A stretch of DNA of 44,803 nucleotides from Clostridiales bacterium (GTDB lineage: Bacteria > Bacillota > Clostridia > Christensenellales > Borkfalkiaceae): the NCBI GenBank assembly GCA_015055735.1, contig SVHP01000006.1:1-44803 (forward strand). Direction: 5' to 3'. The notes below the pieces were generated by a model. It saw only the letters and a program-made list of their open reading frames with translations, did no database searches and had not been told where the DNA came from. The translations under genes and the position numbers were made by a program. Below are positions 24,378-32,556 of this stretch, piece by piece. Numbering within the stretch: the stretch's first letter is position 1; every line of letters starts with the position of its first letter.

Positions 24378-26315
24378 TTACATCAACAACTGACCTTCAG
24401 TGCCATCAACAACCTTAAACATTTGTAGTTGGTGACCGTTAGTGGCGTCTATATAGACGTAATAGGTGTTGCCGTCAAATTGACCACTAAATTCATAGCA
24501 AAGTTTTTCGGTGTTTTCGGTAAGTGGAATAATAGCCTTTCTAACGCTTTGGATTTGTAAATCGTCGAACACGTTATCTCTTGCTTGACGCTCGGTTAGA
24601 CTTGCCTTTTCCAACTTTCTAATAGTATGGTTAGTGTAATAACTCTTTGCCTCTAACCCTATGACCTTACCGGTCTCTGCGCATACTCTTAACTTAACCA
24701 TATCGGGATAAACGATAACGCCGTCGAGGGTGTATGCGTAGTTGATTGTATAAACGTTGTTAGATAGGTTTATCCACACTTCTTGCATATTTTCTAGTCC
24801 TAAATCTTGCAAGAACGATAAGCCGCTCTCTATAGCTTGGTCATCTTGAATTTTAACGTCGTTACAGTCGCCAGCAAACGAGAACATTATAAGTTTACCA
24901 CCCTTTTTGGTTATTTGAGCGTATAAAATGTTGTCCCCCGACACGCCTTGCACGTTGTAGCAGGCTACCACGCCGTCCGTTTGCCCAACGCTTTCTATAC
25001 TCTCGAACGAATAGTCAGAAAATATTTCGCTAAAGATTTTTTGCGCCTCAGATTCACTAATCTCAACGCCGTCAAGTCCCTTTAACACCTTATCTTGCTG
25101 TCCGTCAGAGAACGGCCCGTCGTAGATAAGTTCGGGGTAAGTGACCGAAAGGTTTTTAAGGTCGTTAAATCCCGAAATTATAACGTCGCTCATGCCACCA
25201 GAAGTTAGACTTTCAAACGAATAGTCGTTGCCCATATTGTTAACCATATCGTTTAGGGCTTGCTTTAAGGAAAGGTTTGCATTATACAAGTTTTCAAGAC
25301 CTTGCTTGTCCTTTGCAGTCAAGTTTTCACCATCGATGAGTTTATTTATAAGGTATTTTGAATAGTCGCCTATTTGGTTAATAACCTTTGCTGTATAGAA
25401 CTTGTACTCGTCGTCGAGTGGCAGTTCTTGAATATCGTTTTCGGCAAGTTCGCTATTGATAGCCGTATCCAAAAGGTATTTTTGAAGGGCGTTGCCGTCC
25501 TTAGTTGCGAGCGATTTAGATAGGTTTAAGTCTATATTTTCCACTTGCTCTACTGCATCGTAAAAGGCTCTATGGTAAAGACTATCCACGCTTAAATCGT
25601 TAGTGCTTGGCAACATAAAGGTAAAGGTTAGCACCGACGCTAGCACTAAAGTTGCGATACCTAGCGAAATAACCGCCGCCAGCCACCCACCGTAACCACG
25701 GTTGCGCTCTCTATTTCTTTGTCTATCCTTGCGCTTTTGCTCTTTCGCCCTTTGCTTTTCTTGGCGCATAGCCCTTTGGTGTTCAAGTTTTTCCCTACGC
25801 TTTTGCGCCCTTTGTTCTCGAATTCTTTGTCTTTCTTGTTGTAATTCACGCCTTTCTTTTAGTATTCTATCGTGGCGCTCTTTTTTGGTTTCTTTTTTCA
25901 AGGCTTCACGCCTTGCGATGCGCTGTTCTTTAAGAAGTTGCTTTCGCTCTTTCATCTCTTGCTTGCGCCTAATCTTTTCCCTAAGCGCCGTGGCTTTAGC
26001 CTTTTGCTTTTCGGCTTTTTTGTGCGCTTTAATACGGGCTAGTTCCACTCGCTTTTGGGCGAGCGCCTTTTCTCTTTCAGCCCTAACTTTTTCACGAGCA
26101 AGTTTTTTCTCTTGCTTTAATTTTAGCCGTTCGGCTTTTCTTTCGGCCCTAGTTGCTTTTCGCTCTTTTGAAGATGAGTTTTCCACTTTATTTTCCACCT
26201 TATTATCAACGCTCTTTTTTGCCTTGGTTGATTTTTTGTGGTTTTTTTGGTTGTTTTTAGGTTTATTGGCAATATTTTCAGCCTTTTCTAATGCGTTATT
26301 CTTTTTTTCTTGCAT
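24378..26315 (-). CDS. ypeB: YpeB-like germination protein with long charged N-terminal extension
   Basis: YpeB partners SleB in the spore and is needed to keep SleB stable and in place. This copy has 645 residues against about 450 in Bacillus. Residues 1-206 are almost purely Lys, Arg, Glu, Ala and Gln, predicted as a long charged helix or coiled coil. A membrane helix at 211-234 and the YpeB domain with PepSY-type repeats follow to the C-terminus (ITKKGGKLIMFS, KLRVCAETGKVIGLEAKSYY, YVYIDATNGHQLQM). It starts 9 nt after sleB, as the last gene of spoIIR-sleB-ypeB. The charged extension is outside the membrane helix on the cytoplasmic side, by the positive-inside rule. Confidence 0.88.
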   Translation of the reverse strand: MQEKKNNALEKAENIANKPKNNQKNHKKSTKAKKSVDNKVENKVENSSSKERKATRAERKAERLKLKQEKKLAREKVRAEREKALAQKRVELARIKAHKKAEKQKAKATALREKIRRKQEMKERKQLLKEQRIARREALKKETKKERHDRILKERRELQQERQRIREQRAQKRREKLEHQRAMRQEKQRAKEQKRKDRQRNRERNRGYGGWLAAVISLGIATLVLASVLTFTFMLPSTNDLSVDSLYHRAFYDAVEQVENIDLNLSKSLATKDGNALQKYLLDTAINSELAENDIQELPLDDEYKFYTAKVINQIGDYSKYLINKLIDGENLTAKDKQGLENLYNANLSLKQALNDMVNNMGNDYSFESLTSGGMSDVIISGFNDLKNLSVTYPELIYDGPFSDGQQDKVLKGLDGVEISESEAQKIFSEIFSDYSFESIESVGQTDGVVACYNVQGVSGDNILYAQITKKGGKLIMFSFAGDCNDVKIQDDQAIESGLSFLQDLGLENMQEVWINLSNNVYTINYAYTLDGVIVYPDMVKLRVCAETGKVIGLEAKSYYTNHTIRKLEKASLTERQARDNVFDDLQIQSVRKAIIPLTENTEKLCYEFSGQFDGNTYYVYIDATNGHQLQMFKVVDGTEGQLLM

Positions 26316-26324
26316 AATTCACTC

Positions 26325-27023
26325 CTATATAGCAAAGACGTGTCTACCTATGGTGACAGTCGTTTTTCTTGAAAAAATCCACTGGCTAGTAGCCGTTGCA
26401 GGATTGTAGTAGTACAATGCGCCGTAAGACGGATCCCAGCCGTTCATGGCGTCACGCGCTGCCTTTTTAGCCGTTTCGTTTGGCGTTAGGTTAATTTGTC
26501 CGTCGTCAACGGCAGTGAACGCATAGCGTTGATAGATTACGCCTGCCATGGTGTTTGGGAACGATGCGCTCTTAATTCTATTAAGAACTACTGCGCCTAC
26601 TGCGACCTGACCAACGTAACTTTCGCCCCTTGCTTCGCCGTAGATAAGACGGGCAAGTAGCATGACGTCGGCATCTGAATAGGTTGAAGAAGAACTAGAA
26701 CTACCACTAGTTTTCATACCCAAAGCCGATAGCGTTTGATTACCCACGATACCGTCTACTTTTAAGCCGTTCTTTTGTTGAAAATACCTAACTGCTTGTT
26801 TGGTTTGGCTACCGAAAATACCGTCCACAGCCCCTTTATAATAGCCCCAATTCTTTAACTTTTGCTGAATAGTTTTAACGGTGTTTCCCCTGTCGCCAAC
26901 AGTGATAACTTGGGCGTAAGCCGTTTGAGTATCGCCCGTAACACTCGGAACTATCGCCCCAATGGACAAGACCAAACACACCGCCACAAGCACGAGTGTA
27001 ATGCTTTTACAAATTTTTTTCAT
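26325..27023 (-). CDS. sleB: Spore cortex-lytic enzyme SleB
   Basis: A lytic transglycosylase acting on the muramic-lactam cortex during germination. 232 residues: signal peptide 1-37 (cut near AYA-QV), peptidoglycan-binding domain about 43-102 (GAVDGIFGSQTKQAVRYFQ), a Ser-rich linker, and a Hydrolase_2 catalytic domain about 118-232. The catalytic Glu is E130 in LIYGEARGE. VLNRI and ALYYYNP are also family features. The start is one base after the spoIIR stop codon. ypeB follows at 9 nt, the classic pairing. Confidence 0.95.
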   Translation of the reverse strand: MKKICKSITLVLVAVCLVLSIGAIVPSVTGDTQTAYAQVITVGDRGNTVKTIQQKLKNWGYYKGAVDGIFGSQTKQAVRYFQQKNGLKVDGIVGNQTLSALGMKTSGSSSSSSTYSDADVMLLARLIYGEARGESYVGQVAVGAVVLNRIKSASFPNTMAGVIYQRYAFTAVDDGQINLTPNETAKKAARDAMNGWDPSYGALYYYNPATATSQWIFSRKTTVTIGRHVFAI

Positions 27024-27024
27024 T

Positions 27025-27570
27025 TTACTTTTTCTCCTTACAAAAAAAGTCGTTTATAACGTCCAAAATCTTGCTCCTATACTGATAGGCTTGTCCTTGC
27101 CCCACAAAACATAAGGGTGGGTAGACCACGCACCACCAGTTGTCGCCTTCGCCACTGCCCAATTCCACTATCAACGCATCGTAAAAGCCTTGTTCTAAAG
27201 TTAAGCCGTCGTATATCCTAAGTGGAAACTCTTCTCGCCTTACGCTCGCTTTAGAAGTGTAAGCATATCGATTAGCCTTTAGCGTTTTGTCGCAAAGCGT
27301 TTGAATTTCCTTTAGTTTACCGTTTAGCATATCGGTAGCTTGCGCCTTGGTTTTGCACTCGGCTATATACGGCGTTAAAAATTTTACTATCTCGTCTTTA
27401 ATTTGGTATTTTATCGATTGATCGGTTTGTAAGTTGGAATTGGCACGAATATGTATCCTAAGATACTCTTTTTTGGGCTGAGCCTCATAAGACCATAGAC
27501 CTATTCCCGACAAAACTATTATGCCGACTATCAAAAAACTTATGCACGAAATTCTTATTTTTTCTTCCAT
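27025..27570 (-). CDS. spoIIR: Stage II sporulation protein R
   Basis: A secreted forespore signal that triggers SpoIIGA to process pro-sigma-E in the mother cell. 181 residues: a membrane/signal helix at about 8-28, then the family signature LRIHIRANSN (residues 37-46) and a C-terminal NWWCVVYPPLCF. All match SpoIIR. It is the first gene of spoIIR-sleB-ypeB. Upstream, GGCAAAGATA at 27616-27625 (minus) fits the GGNNAANNTR -10 of sigma-F/G, though the -35 is poor. ATG follows GGAAGTGG. Confidence 0.94.
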   Translation of the reverse strand: MEEKIRISCISFLIVGIIVLSGIGLWSYEAQPKKEYLRIHIRANSNLQTDQSIKYQIKDEIVKFLTPYIAECKTKAQATDMLNGKLKEIQTLCDKTLKANRYAYTSKASVRREEFPLRIYDGLTLEQGFYDALIVELGSGEGDNWWCVVYPPLCFVGQGQAYQYRSKILDVINDFFCKEKK

Positions 27571-27615
27571 TTTTCCACTTCCTTTCTGCTTTTAACCTTT
27601 AATTTTTTTTTGCCA

Positions 27616-27625
27616 TATCTTTGCC
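27616..27625 (-). promoter_or_regulatory. Possible sigma-F/G -10 element upstream of spoIIR
   Basis: GGCAAAGATA matches GGNNAANNTR exactly, 46 nt before the spoIIR start. The best -35 candidate (ATATG, about 15 nt upstream) is weak. Forespore expression is known for spoIIR and sleB elsewhere. Confidence 0.4.
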
Positions 27626-27735
27626 GTTTATTTATTGACACATATTTTAGAATTTATACTATAATAAAAAAATAAGTACTGATGCTTTTTTTAACCTTGC
27701 AAAAGGCTACTAAGAGTAAACATTATAATTTACAC

Positions 27736-27775
27736 AAAAAAGGATAACGAACAAAATTTTTCGTTATCCTTTTTA
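27736..27775 (-). terminator. Terminator of the sipL-ispE transcript
   Basis: AAAGGATAACGAA pairs with TTCGTTATCCTTT, with a T run on the minus strand, 30 nt past the ispE stop. Confidence 0.85.
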
Positions 27776-27804
27776 GTTTATAGGTATTTATAAAGTTCCT
27801 TTAC

Positions 27805-28650
27805 TTATATGGTTTGAGCCCTTATTACTTTGTCGCCGTATAGTGGGGCTAGTTTTCTATAAGCGTTATCACGCTCTTTTTTGTCGAAGAATACACCGAT
27901 TACGCTAGACCCACTGCCCGACATGGTGACTGCCGTTGCGCCTGCCCTTTCGAGATTGCTCTTGCTTATCACTATTTCGGGAGCAAGTTTAATTGATGCG
28001 TTGTACAAATGGTTAGAGATACAAGACTTAAAGAACTCGTATTCTTTAAGTTCTAACGATTTAATAGCCGTATCGGTCGCTTGCTTATAGGTTTTCTTTT
28101 GCTTATCGAACTCTAAATAACTTTCCTTTGCTGAAACGCCTTGTTCGATAGCGATGATGACAAAGTAGATAACCGTATCAATTTGCTTTTTGGTTATCTT
28201 TTCGCCCCTACCTTCTAAAACGGCAAATCCACCGTCTAGCATATACGCCGTATCGCTACCTAAAGTGTTGGCAAGTGGCGTTAAGTCGCAATCTAGGTTA
28301 TAGAGTTCTTTCATGCCCTTAAGCACGCCTGCCGTATCGGCGCTAGACCCACCAAGCCCCGAACTCAACGGTATGTTCTTGACTATTTTTATATCAGCGC
28401 CCATTGTGGAAAACTTATCCATAAAGGCTTTAGCCGCCTTGTAAGCGTTGTTTTCGGTTACTTCACAGTCCATAGGAATACCCTTTACGGTAAGGTTTAT
28501 TCGCCTATCCTTACGGTCTTTTATGGTGATTTCGTCGCATAAATCAATAGACGCAACTAAAGTTTTTATGGCGTGGTATTTTCTAGTTTTTTCCACCACG
28601 TCAAGCGTTAAATTGACTTTTGCAGGCGCTTTTACTATGATTTTTTTCAT
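27805..28650 (-). CDS. ispE: 4-diphosphocytidyl-2-C-methyl-D-erythritol kinase
   Basis: GHMP kinase of the MEP isoprenoid pathway: ATP-dependent phosphorylation of CDP-ME. 281 residues from the chosen start. The catalytic Lys is K11 (APAKVNL), the ATP loop SSGLGGSSADTAG is at 96-108, and the catalytic Asp is about D133 (LGSDTAYML). I start at 28650 after AAGGAAGAAG. An upstream in-frame ATG at 28740 would add 30 basic residues without a ribosome site. It follows sipL on the same strand, as in many Clostridia. Confidence 0.95.
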   Translation of the reverse strand: MKKIIVKAPAKVNLTLDVVEKTRKYHAIKTLVASIDLCDEITIKDRKDRRINLTVKGIPMDCEVTENNAYKAAKAFMDKFSTMGADIKIVKNIPLSSGLGGSSADTAGVLKGMKELYNLDCDLTPLANTLGSDTAYMLDGGFAVLEGRGEKITKKQIDTVIYFVIIAIEQGVSAKESYLEFDKQKKTYKQATDTAIKSLELKEYEFFKSCISNHLYNASIKLAPEIVISKSNLERAGATAVTMSGSGSSVIGVFFDKKERDNAYRKLAPLYGDKVIRAQTI

Positions 28651-28743
28651 TTGCTCTTCTTCCTTTTTCGTCGTTTGGTTTAATCTTAATTTTCTAAGCC
28701 ATTTTTTGATGGTTAATATTATACCCCTTAATCTAATCATCGC

Positions 28744-30258
28744 TTATTGCATTTGACGATAGATAACTATTCGTTCGTTGCCGTCTAGTGGAAAGTTTAG
28801 ATCTTCGTTAGTTCTAGCAAGTTCTTCGGGGCATACGTTAAGGCTTTTAGCGAGCGAGAAAAGTTGTTCCCCACCTTGCGAAATATACACGCTAATAGCC
28901 GATTTTTTCTGTTCTTTTTCTTGACCTTCGGCGATTGCGCTTATAAATTCTAACCGACCTTTTACGCTTGGGTAAACGGTTAAGAATATCTCGCCTTCCA
29001 TTTCTATTTCGGTTAGCGAAATTATCTTTGCGCTGGTGCGAAATGCTTTAGCCGTAAAGGTAAAGTCACGCCCTAAGCCGTCGTCAACGGTATCAATAGT
29101 CTTTTCAAAAGGCAGTTCTAACCGTCTAGAGAACACTAAGCCGTCGCCGTCAATCAAATATGCAACGGCAGTGCATACGCCGTTTACGGTCAATTTATCG
29201 CCTTGAACTGCGTGCGATAAAACGATTACGTTCTCTTGCGCCGTGGCTAAAACGTTGGTAGACGGAGCGAGTTCGCCCACCCCACACCTACCGTTTAACA
29301 TAAAGTTCGTAGAAGATAGTTGCTTAACGCGAAAATCTTCAATAGATTCCCTTTCAATATCTAGCTGATGAGTGGTGCAAAATAGGTCCTCAGCCACCAT
29401 TACCGTTTGGTTTAGATAGGTTTGACCTTCAAGACTAAGCGAAACGCTAACCGAAACTATGCTAGTGTTGGTGTTTTCGTCCACTTCGATATCGGTCTTA
29501 ATAGGCTTTTCCCTAACGAACGCCACGCTCTTTAGGTTAGGCATACATTCTTCGCACTCGATTTCCGTTCTGAACGGTAAACTTTTGCACACCTTTATTA
29601 TATCCTTTTTTTCGGTTTTTTGCAACAAAACTAAGGATAAAAGCACTTGCCCTTCAACAATTATGCACCCAACCCCACTTTGCACGCTAGAAATTACTGC
29701 GTTCGCTTGGTGGAACATGACTTCTTCCACCGAATAAGATAGTTCGAACTTTTCTTCTAGTACACAAGCGCCAAGACGAGTGCCGAGCGCCTTTTCTATC
29801 TCGATTTCCCTTTCTTGAACGAATAGGTTTTGCCCACCCGATAGTGCGCTTTGTTCAAATTGTTTGGTTAAGCTTGCATCTAGCGAAATAATTGCACTAG
29901 CCGTAAGTAAAGCGCCGTTTAGCTCTACGCTAGACTTTTCTACGCTTGAAACTAAACTAACCTTTACGTCTTCTAGTATAAGGTCGTTTGAAATTTGACC
30001 GTTAAACTCGCTTGCGCACTCGCATTTTTTAATGGCGTTTTGCTTATCTAGGTAGCACACGAAAAAGTTTATTCTTCCCACGTACTTGATTTTACCTTGT
30101 AGCGTTTCCACGCTATCGATAACCACAAATGGCGAAACGCTTAATACGCTATCGATTTCTTGACAACTTACGCCCGACTTGGCACTTAAAGTGACTTGCT
30201 CTCTAATTTGCGCAATCTTTTGACAATAATTTAATTTTTCATAAACAGGTTCAACCAT
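28744..30258 (-). CDS. sipL: SPOCS (DUF3794) and LysM domain protein, SipL-like spore morphogen
   Basis: 504 residues. Most of it is repeated DUF3794/SPOCS beta-rich modules. A C-terminal LysM domain lies at about 452-504 (VYISQGGEQLFSLAKSLNV, then PEELARTNEDL). SipL of Clostridioides binds SpoIVA through its LysM domain and drives coat and cortex assembly in the mother cell. Size, order of domains and the neighbouring ispE and veg agree with the clostridial locus. The start follows AGGAGGGG. Not distinguishable by eye from other SPOCS-LysM paralogues, so the symbol is by analogy. Confidence 0.85.
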   Translation of the reverse strand: MVEPVYEKLNYCQKIAQIREQVTLSAKSGVSCQEIDSVLSVSPFVVIDSVETLQGKIKYVGRINFFVCYLDKQNAIKKCECASEFNGQISNDLILEDVKVSLVSSVEKSSVELNGALLTASAIISLDASLTKQFEQSALSGGQNLFVQEREIEIEKALGTRLGACVLEEKFELSYSVEEVMFHQANAVISSVQSGVGCIIVEGQVLLSLVLLQKTEKKDIIKVCKSLPFRTEIECEECMPNLKSVAFVREKPIKTDIEVDENTNTSIVSVSVSLSLEGQTYLNQTVMVAEDLFCTTHQLDIERESIEDFRVKQLSSTNFMLNGRCGVGELAPSTNVLATAQENVIVLSHAVQGDKLTVNGVCTAVAYLIDGDGLVFSRRLELPFEKTIDTVDDGLGRDFTFTAKAFRTSAKIISLTEIEMEGEIFLTVYPSVKGRLEFISAIAEGQEKEQKKSAISVYISQGGEQLFSLAKSLNVCPEELARTNEDLNFPLDGNERIVIYRQMQ

Positions 30259-30380
30259 AAACCCCTCCTAAACGATTTTTTAGACAAATGCCGTATTCAT
30301 TACAATATATTATCGGCACGCGAAATTTATGATTAAACGAAAAAGAATATTTGTTTGGTACTGCTTATTCAAAAAACCAC

Positions 30381-30409
30381 TTGATAAAATATTTTTTATG
30401 TGCTATACT
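30381..30409 (+). promoter_or_regulatory. Extended -10 promoter of the structured leader
   Basis: TTGATA (30381-30386), 17-bp spacer, TATACT (30404-30409) with TG one base before the -10 box (TGC-TATACT). The predicted start is at about 30416, at the first base pairs of the leader stem. Confidence 0.75.
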
Positions 30410-30414
30410 AATAT

Positions 30415-30568
30415 CGCTACAAAGTATAATATTTCCCATAATAGACATACTATCGGCAAAAATATATGTCTAGGTTTTTATCTAAAATTCTATTATGGGT
30501 AAAACTTTGTAGCAGAAGTCTAGGCTGCGTTTTTCGATGCGTTGCCTAACGGTAGCGCATTTTTTTAT
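30415..30568 (+). ncRNA. Structured leader RNA with terminator, class unknown
   Basis: Three stacked stems: GCTACAAAGT with ACTTTGTAGC, CCCATAATAG with CTATTATGGG, and AGACATA with TATGTCT. The first two are perfect over 10 bp each. An asymmetric internal loop separates them. A single-stranded AGGTTTTTATCTAAAATT lies beside stem 3. A hairpin GCAG-aagtctagg-CTGC follows, then a terminator ATGCGTTGCC/GGTAGCGCAT with TTTTTTT. CTATCG in the stem-3 loop could pair with CGGTAG in the terminator. It looks like a cis-regulatory RNA before the gene at 30588, or a free-standing small RNA. I cannot assign it to a known class. Confidence 0.65.
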
Positions 30569-30587
30569 ACATAAGGAGAATATATAA

Positions 30588-30890
30588 ATGAAAAAAGATG
30601 AAGAAATACTTTACGAAAGAGAAAAATTTGAAAAAGATACGGCAAATTACACTGACAAAGCGTATGAAACTTTGATGGAGGCTATCGCCGATAAACCTAG
30701 AAAACAAAGGTGGAAAGAATTTCAAGAAGTAGAAGCTGAATTGTTTAAAAAAGAAAATGAATTAGTTGAAACTTTTAACCAACAACAAATGAAAATCTAT
30801 AACGAATTACAACAATTAAGAGATATTTTCTATGAAAAAGCAGGTTGCGTATATAGAAACATTTGTATTCTTGATAACGAAGATCTATAA
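30588..30890 (+). CDS. Small coiled-coil protein, 100 aa, unknown
   Basis: Highly charged and helical from end to end (Glu, Lys, Gln rich), probably a coiled coil. There is no membrane segment, and two Cys-containing residues stand near the C-terminus (AGCVYRNICIL). No family recognised. The ribosome site AAGGAGAATATATAA is strong. It is read from a structured leader with a terminator and followed by a hairpin-array element. It lies on the plus strand inside an otherwise minus-strand sporulation block, between veg and sipL. That suggests insertion. Confidence 0.75.
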   Translation: MKKDEEILYEREKFEKDTANYTDKAYETLMEAIADKPRKQRWKEFQEVEAELFKKENELVETFNQQQMKIYNELQQLRDIFYEKAGCVYRNICILDNEDL

Positions 30891-30907
30891 ACCTTGCGAA
30901 AAGACAA

Positions 30908-31297
30908 AAAATAGCGAGCAATTTGCAATAGACATAGGGATATTTATTCAAAATAAAACTGTAGCCCACTATACTTCGCAAGCGAAATATGGTGGGCTTT
31001 ATCTTTACCACAAAAATTAAAGATTTAAGTTATATTTTTAGCCTTGTGGCTAAAAGTGATATTGTTTACGCAGTAAACAGTTTAGCCGAGCGAAGCGAAC
31101 GCCAACTGCGTAAGCAGTTATATTTTGACCTGTGGTCAAAGTTATATTATATTTGCCTATCTTTCACTATAAGTGAAAATATCACTTTGCGTTAGCAAAA
31201 TATCACGCCGAAGGCATATCACTTGCCGTTAGGCAAATATAGTTGTGGCGTAACGATAAATCCCTATCGCTACGCCACTAAAACTGCTCGCTATTTT
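30908..31297. repeat. Hairpin-array element A bounded by inverted repeats
   Basis: The ends are AAAATAGCGAGCA (30908-30920) and TGCTCGCTATTTT (31285-31297), perfect over 13 bp. Inside these, ATAGGGAT-ATTTAT pairs with ATAAATCCCTAT. Between lie about ten small hairpins with different stems: TTTAGCCTTGTGGCTAAA, GTTTACGCAGTAAAC, ACTGCGTAAGCAGT, TTTGACCTGTGGTCAAA, TTTCACTATAAGTGAAA, TTTGCGTTAGCAAA, TTGCCGTTAGGCAA. They are joined by GTTATATT or ATATCAC linkers. A long identical part recurs inverted at 32588-32848. No coding potential. Confidence 0.85.
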
Positions 31298-31320
31298 GTT
31301 TTAGTATTAAGTTATAAATC

Positions 31321-31566
31321 CTAGGCTCTAGGAATTTCCTTTATCTTTACCCTACCACACATAAATTCCGAATACGAATAGGTGGTCTTGCCCTTAAAAT
31401 CGTCTAAGGGACAAACGGTAAACAGGGCTGGATAAACCCCACTGATCTTTCCGTGAAACTTCACGAGTTTGTTTCTGCCTAAATTTAAGGTAACCGAAAC
31501 CGATTTTTCTTTTAGGTTTTTTATGTCTTGCTTGACCTGAACTAAGGTTTGAGTTGATTTTATCAT
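31321..31566 (-). CDS. veg: Veg family protein
   Basis: 81 residues, a single Veg (DUF1021) domain: DIKNLKEKSVSVTLNLGRNK and, near the C-terminus, FKGKTTYSYSEFMCGRVKI. In Bacillus, Veg stimulates biofilm genes and is highly expressed. In Clostridia it commonly lies by sipL and ispE, as here, apart from the inserted plus-strand segment. The start has a weak ribosome site. A leader of about 60 nt separates it from repeat R2. Confidence 0.85.
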   Translation of the reverse strand: MIKSTQTLVQVKQDIKNLKEKSVSVTLNLGRNKLVKFHGKISGVYPALFTVCPLDDFKGKTTYSYSEFMCGRVKIKEIPRA

Positions 31567-31620
31567 ACTCTAACTATTGCCAAAGTTAAGTTGTTTTATA
31601 CCTAATTATAACAAATCAAC

Positions 31621-31713
31621 GGCTTTGTCATAGAAAGTGGTTGATTTATATAAAATTTTTTTATAGGTTTAACGAGAAAAATCAAGCAATTGAATGTGAC
31701 TAAGCCTTTCTAT
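31621..31713. repeat. Stop-codon-abutting palindromic repeat, copy R2 (short)
   Basis: GGCTTTGTC-ATAGAAAG on the left and CTTTCTAT on the right, enclosing GTTGATTTATATAAAA and TTTAACGAGAAAAATCAAG. These match the left part of R1 (2.1 kb) and R3 (42.4 kb). The right arm touches the stop codon of the zinc-ribbon gene at 31713. Confidence 0.75.
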
Positions 31714-32222
31714 TAAAAATCGTCTTCTCCGTCTTCGTCATCTTCCTCGTCTTCTTCATCTTCATCATCGTCTTCAAAATCCGATTCGTCAACGTCAGGA
31801 ATATCGAAGTCGTCAGGCTCAACGCTTTCTTCGATGTAGTCTTCTTCCTCTTCTTCGTCATCGTCAAAGCCACCTTCTTCTTCGGCGAGTTTGTTAAGAG
31901 AAATCATTTCTTCGTCTTCTTCCTCTTCATCATCTTCGTCGTTATCTAGGAATTCCTTCCACGATTCGTCGTCCGGATCTTCTCTATTTTCAAGGTAGTC
32001 TTTTTCTTCAGCGCACTTTGCGCACATTTTTTCACCAGGTCTAATTGGGTTTTGATGACAAACAGGGCAAAGATCTAATTCAGAAACTTCGTCCTCTTCG
32101 TCAACTGCAAAAATTAGTTGTGGGCCTTTTTTAAGTTCGGCTTTACAAACAGCGCAATATTCTTCCCCTTTTTTGATGTAGTTTAATTCACATCTTGGGC
32201 ATTTAATATAATCACCAGGCAT
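31713..32222 (-). CDS. Zinc-ribbon protein with very acidic tail
   Basis: 169 residues. Two CxxC pairs form ribbons in the N-terminal half (CPRC...CAVC and CPVC...CAKC). The C-terminal 90 residues are almost all Asp and Glu, resembling the tail of RNA polymerase delta. I start at 32222 (MPGDYIKCPRC) after GGAGAATTGTT; the longer reading adds a hydrophobic peptide with no ribosome site. No function is known to me. The ribbon plus acidic tail suggests a nucleic-acid or transcription-linked protein. Confidence 0.85.
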   Translation of the reverse strand: MPGDYIKCPRCELNYIKKGEEYCAVCKAELKKGPQLIFAVDEEDEVSELDLCPVCHQNPIRPGEKMCAKCAEEKDYLENREDPDDESWKEFLDNDEDDEEEEDEEMISLNKLAEEEGGFDDDEEEEEDYIEESVEPDDFDIPDVDESDFEDDDEDEEDEEDDEDGEDDF

Positions 32223-32556
32223 AACAATTCTCCATATATACCATATATATTTTTTCATTGGTCAAACGGTTAACTTGTTTGACTTGCTATATTATATATA
32301 CATATGAAAAATTTGTAAACTGTTTTTTGTAAATTTTTTAAATTTTATTTTATTTTTTTCCAAAAAAATCAGTTTTTTCGCACTTTTTAACCCGTTTTGC
32401 CCTAAAACTAAACTTTTTAACCGTCTATATCAAACTTTTTAAGTTTTGGTATAAGAAGCATTGTGCAAAAATTTCACATTTGATAAAAAATAAATGTGCA
32501 ATTTTCAAATAAGACGTTTTTGCAGTTCGGGTATTAAAAGCAAAAGAGTTCGACTT
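32223..32556. other. AT-rich upstream region of the zinc-ribbon gene
   Basis: Very A/T-rich, with homopolymer runs. TATATA-type boxes before 32222 may be its promoter. No hairpins or small genes that I can support. Confidence 0.4.

Noticed and set aside
25702-26409. 235-aa open frame opposite ypeB, rich in Ser, Phe and Cys
   Set aside because: Mirror of the Lys/Arg/Glu-rich codons of ypeB; composition is that of a shadow frame.
28651-28740. Longer IspE with 30 extra N-terminal residues
   Set aside because: No ribosome site at 28740, while 28650 has AAGGAAGAAG and the conserved N-terminus starts there.
30415-30568. Leader RNA as 6S RNA, purine riboswitch or T-box
   Set aside because: The main helix is only about 100 nt and lacks a convincing central bubble of 6S type; purine-riboswitch core and the T-box AGGGTGG sequence are absent.
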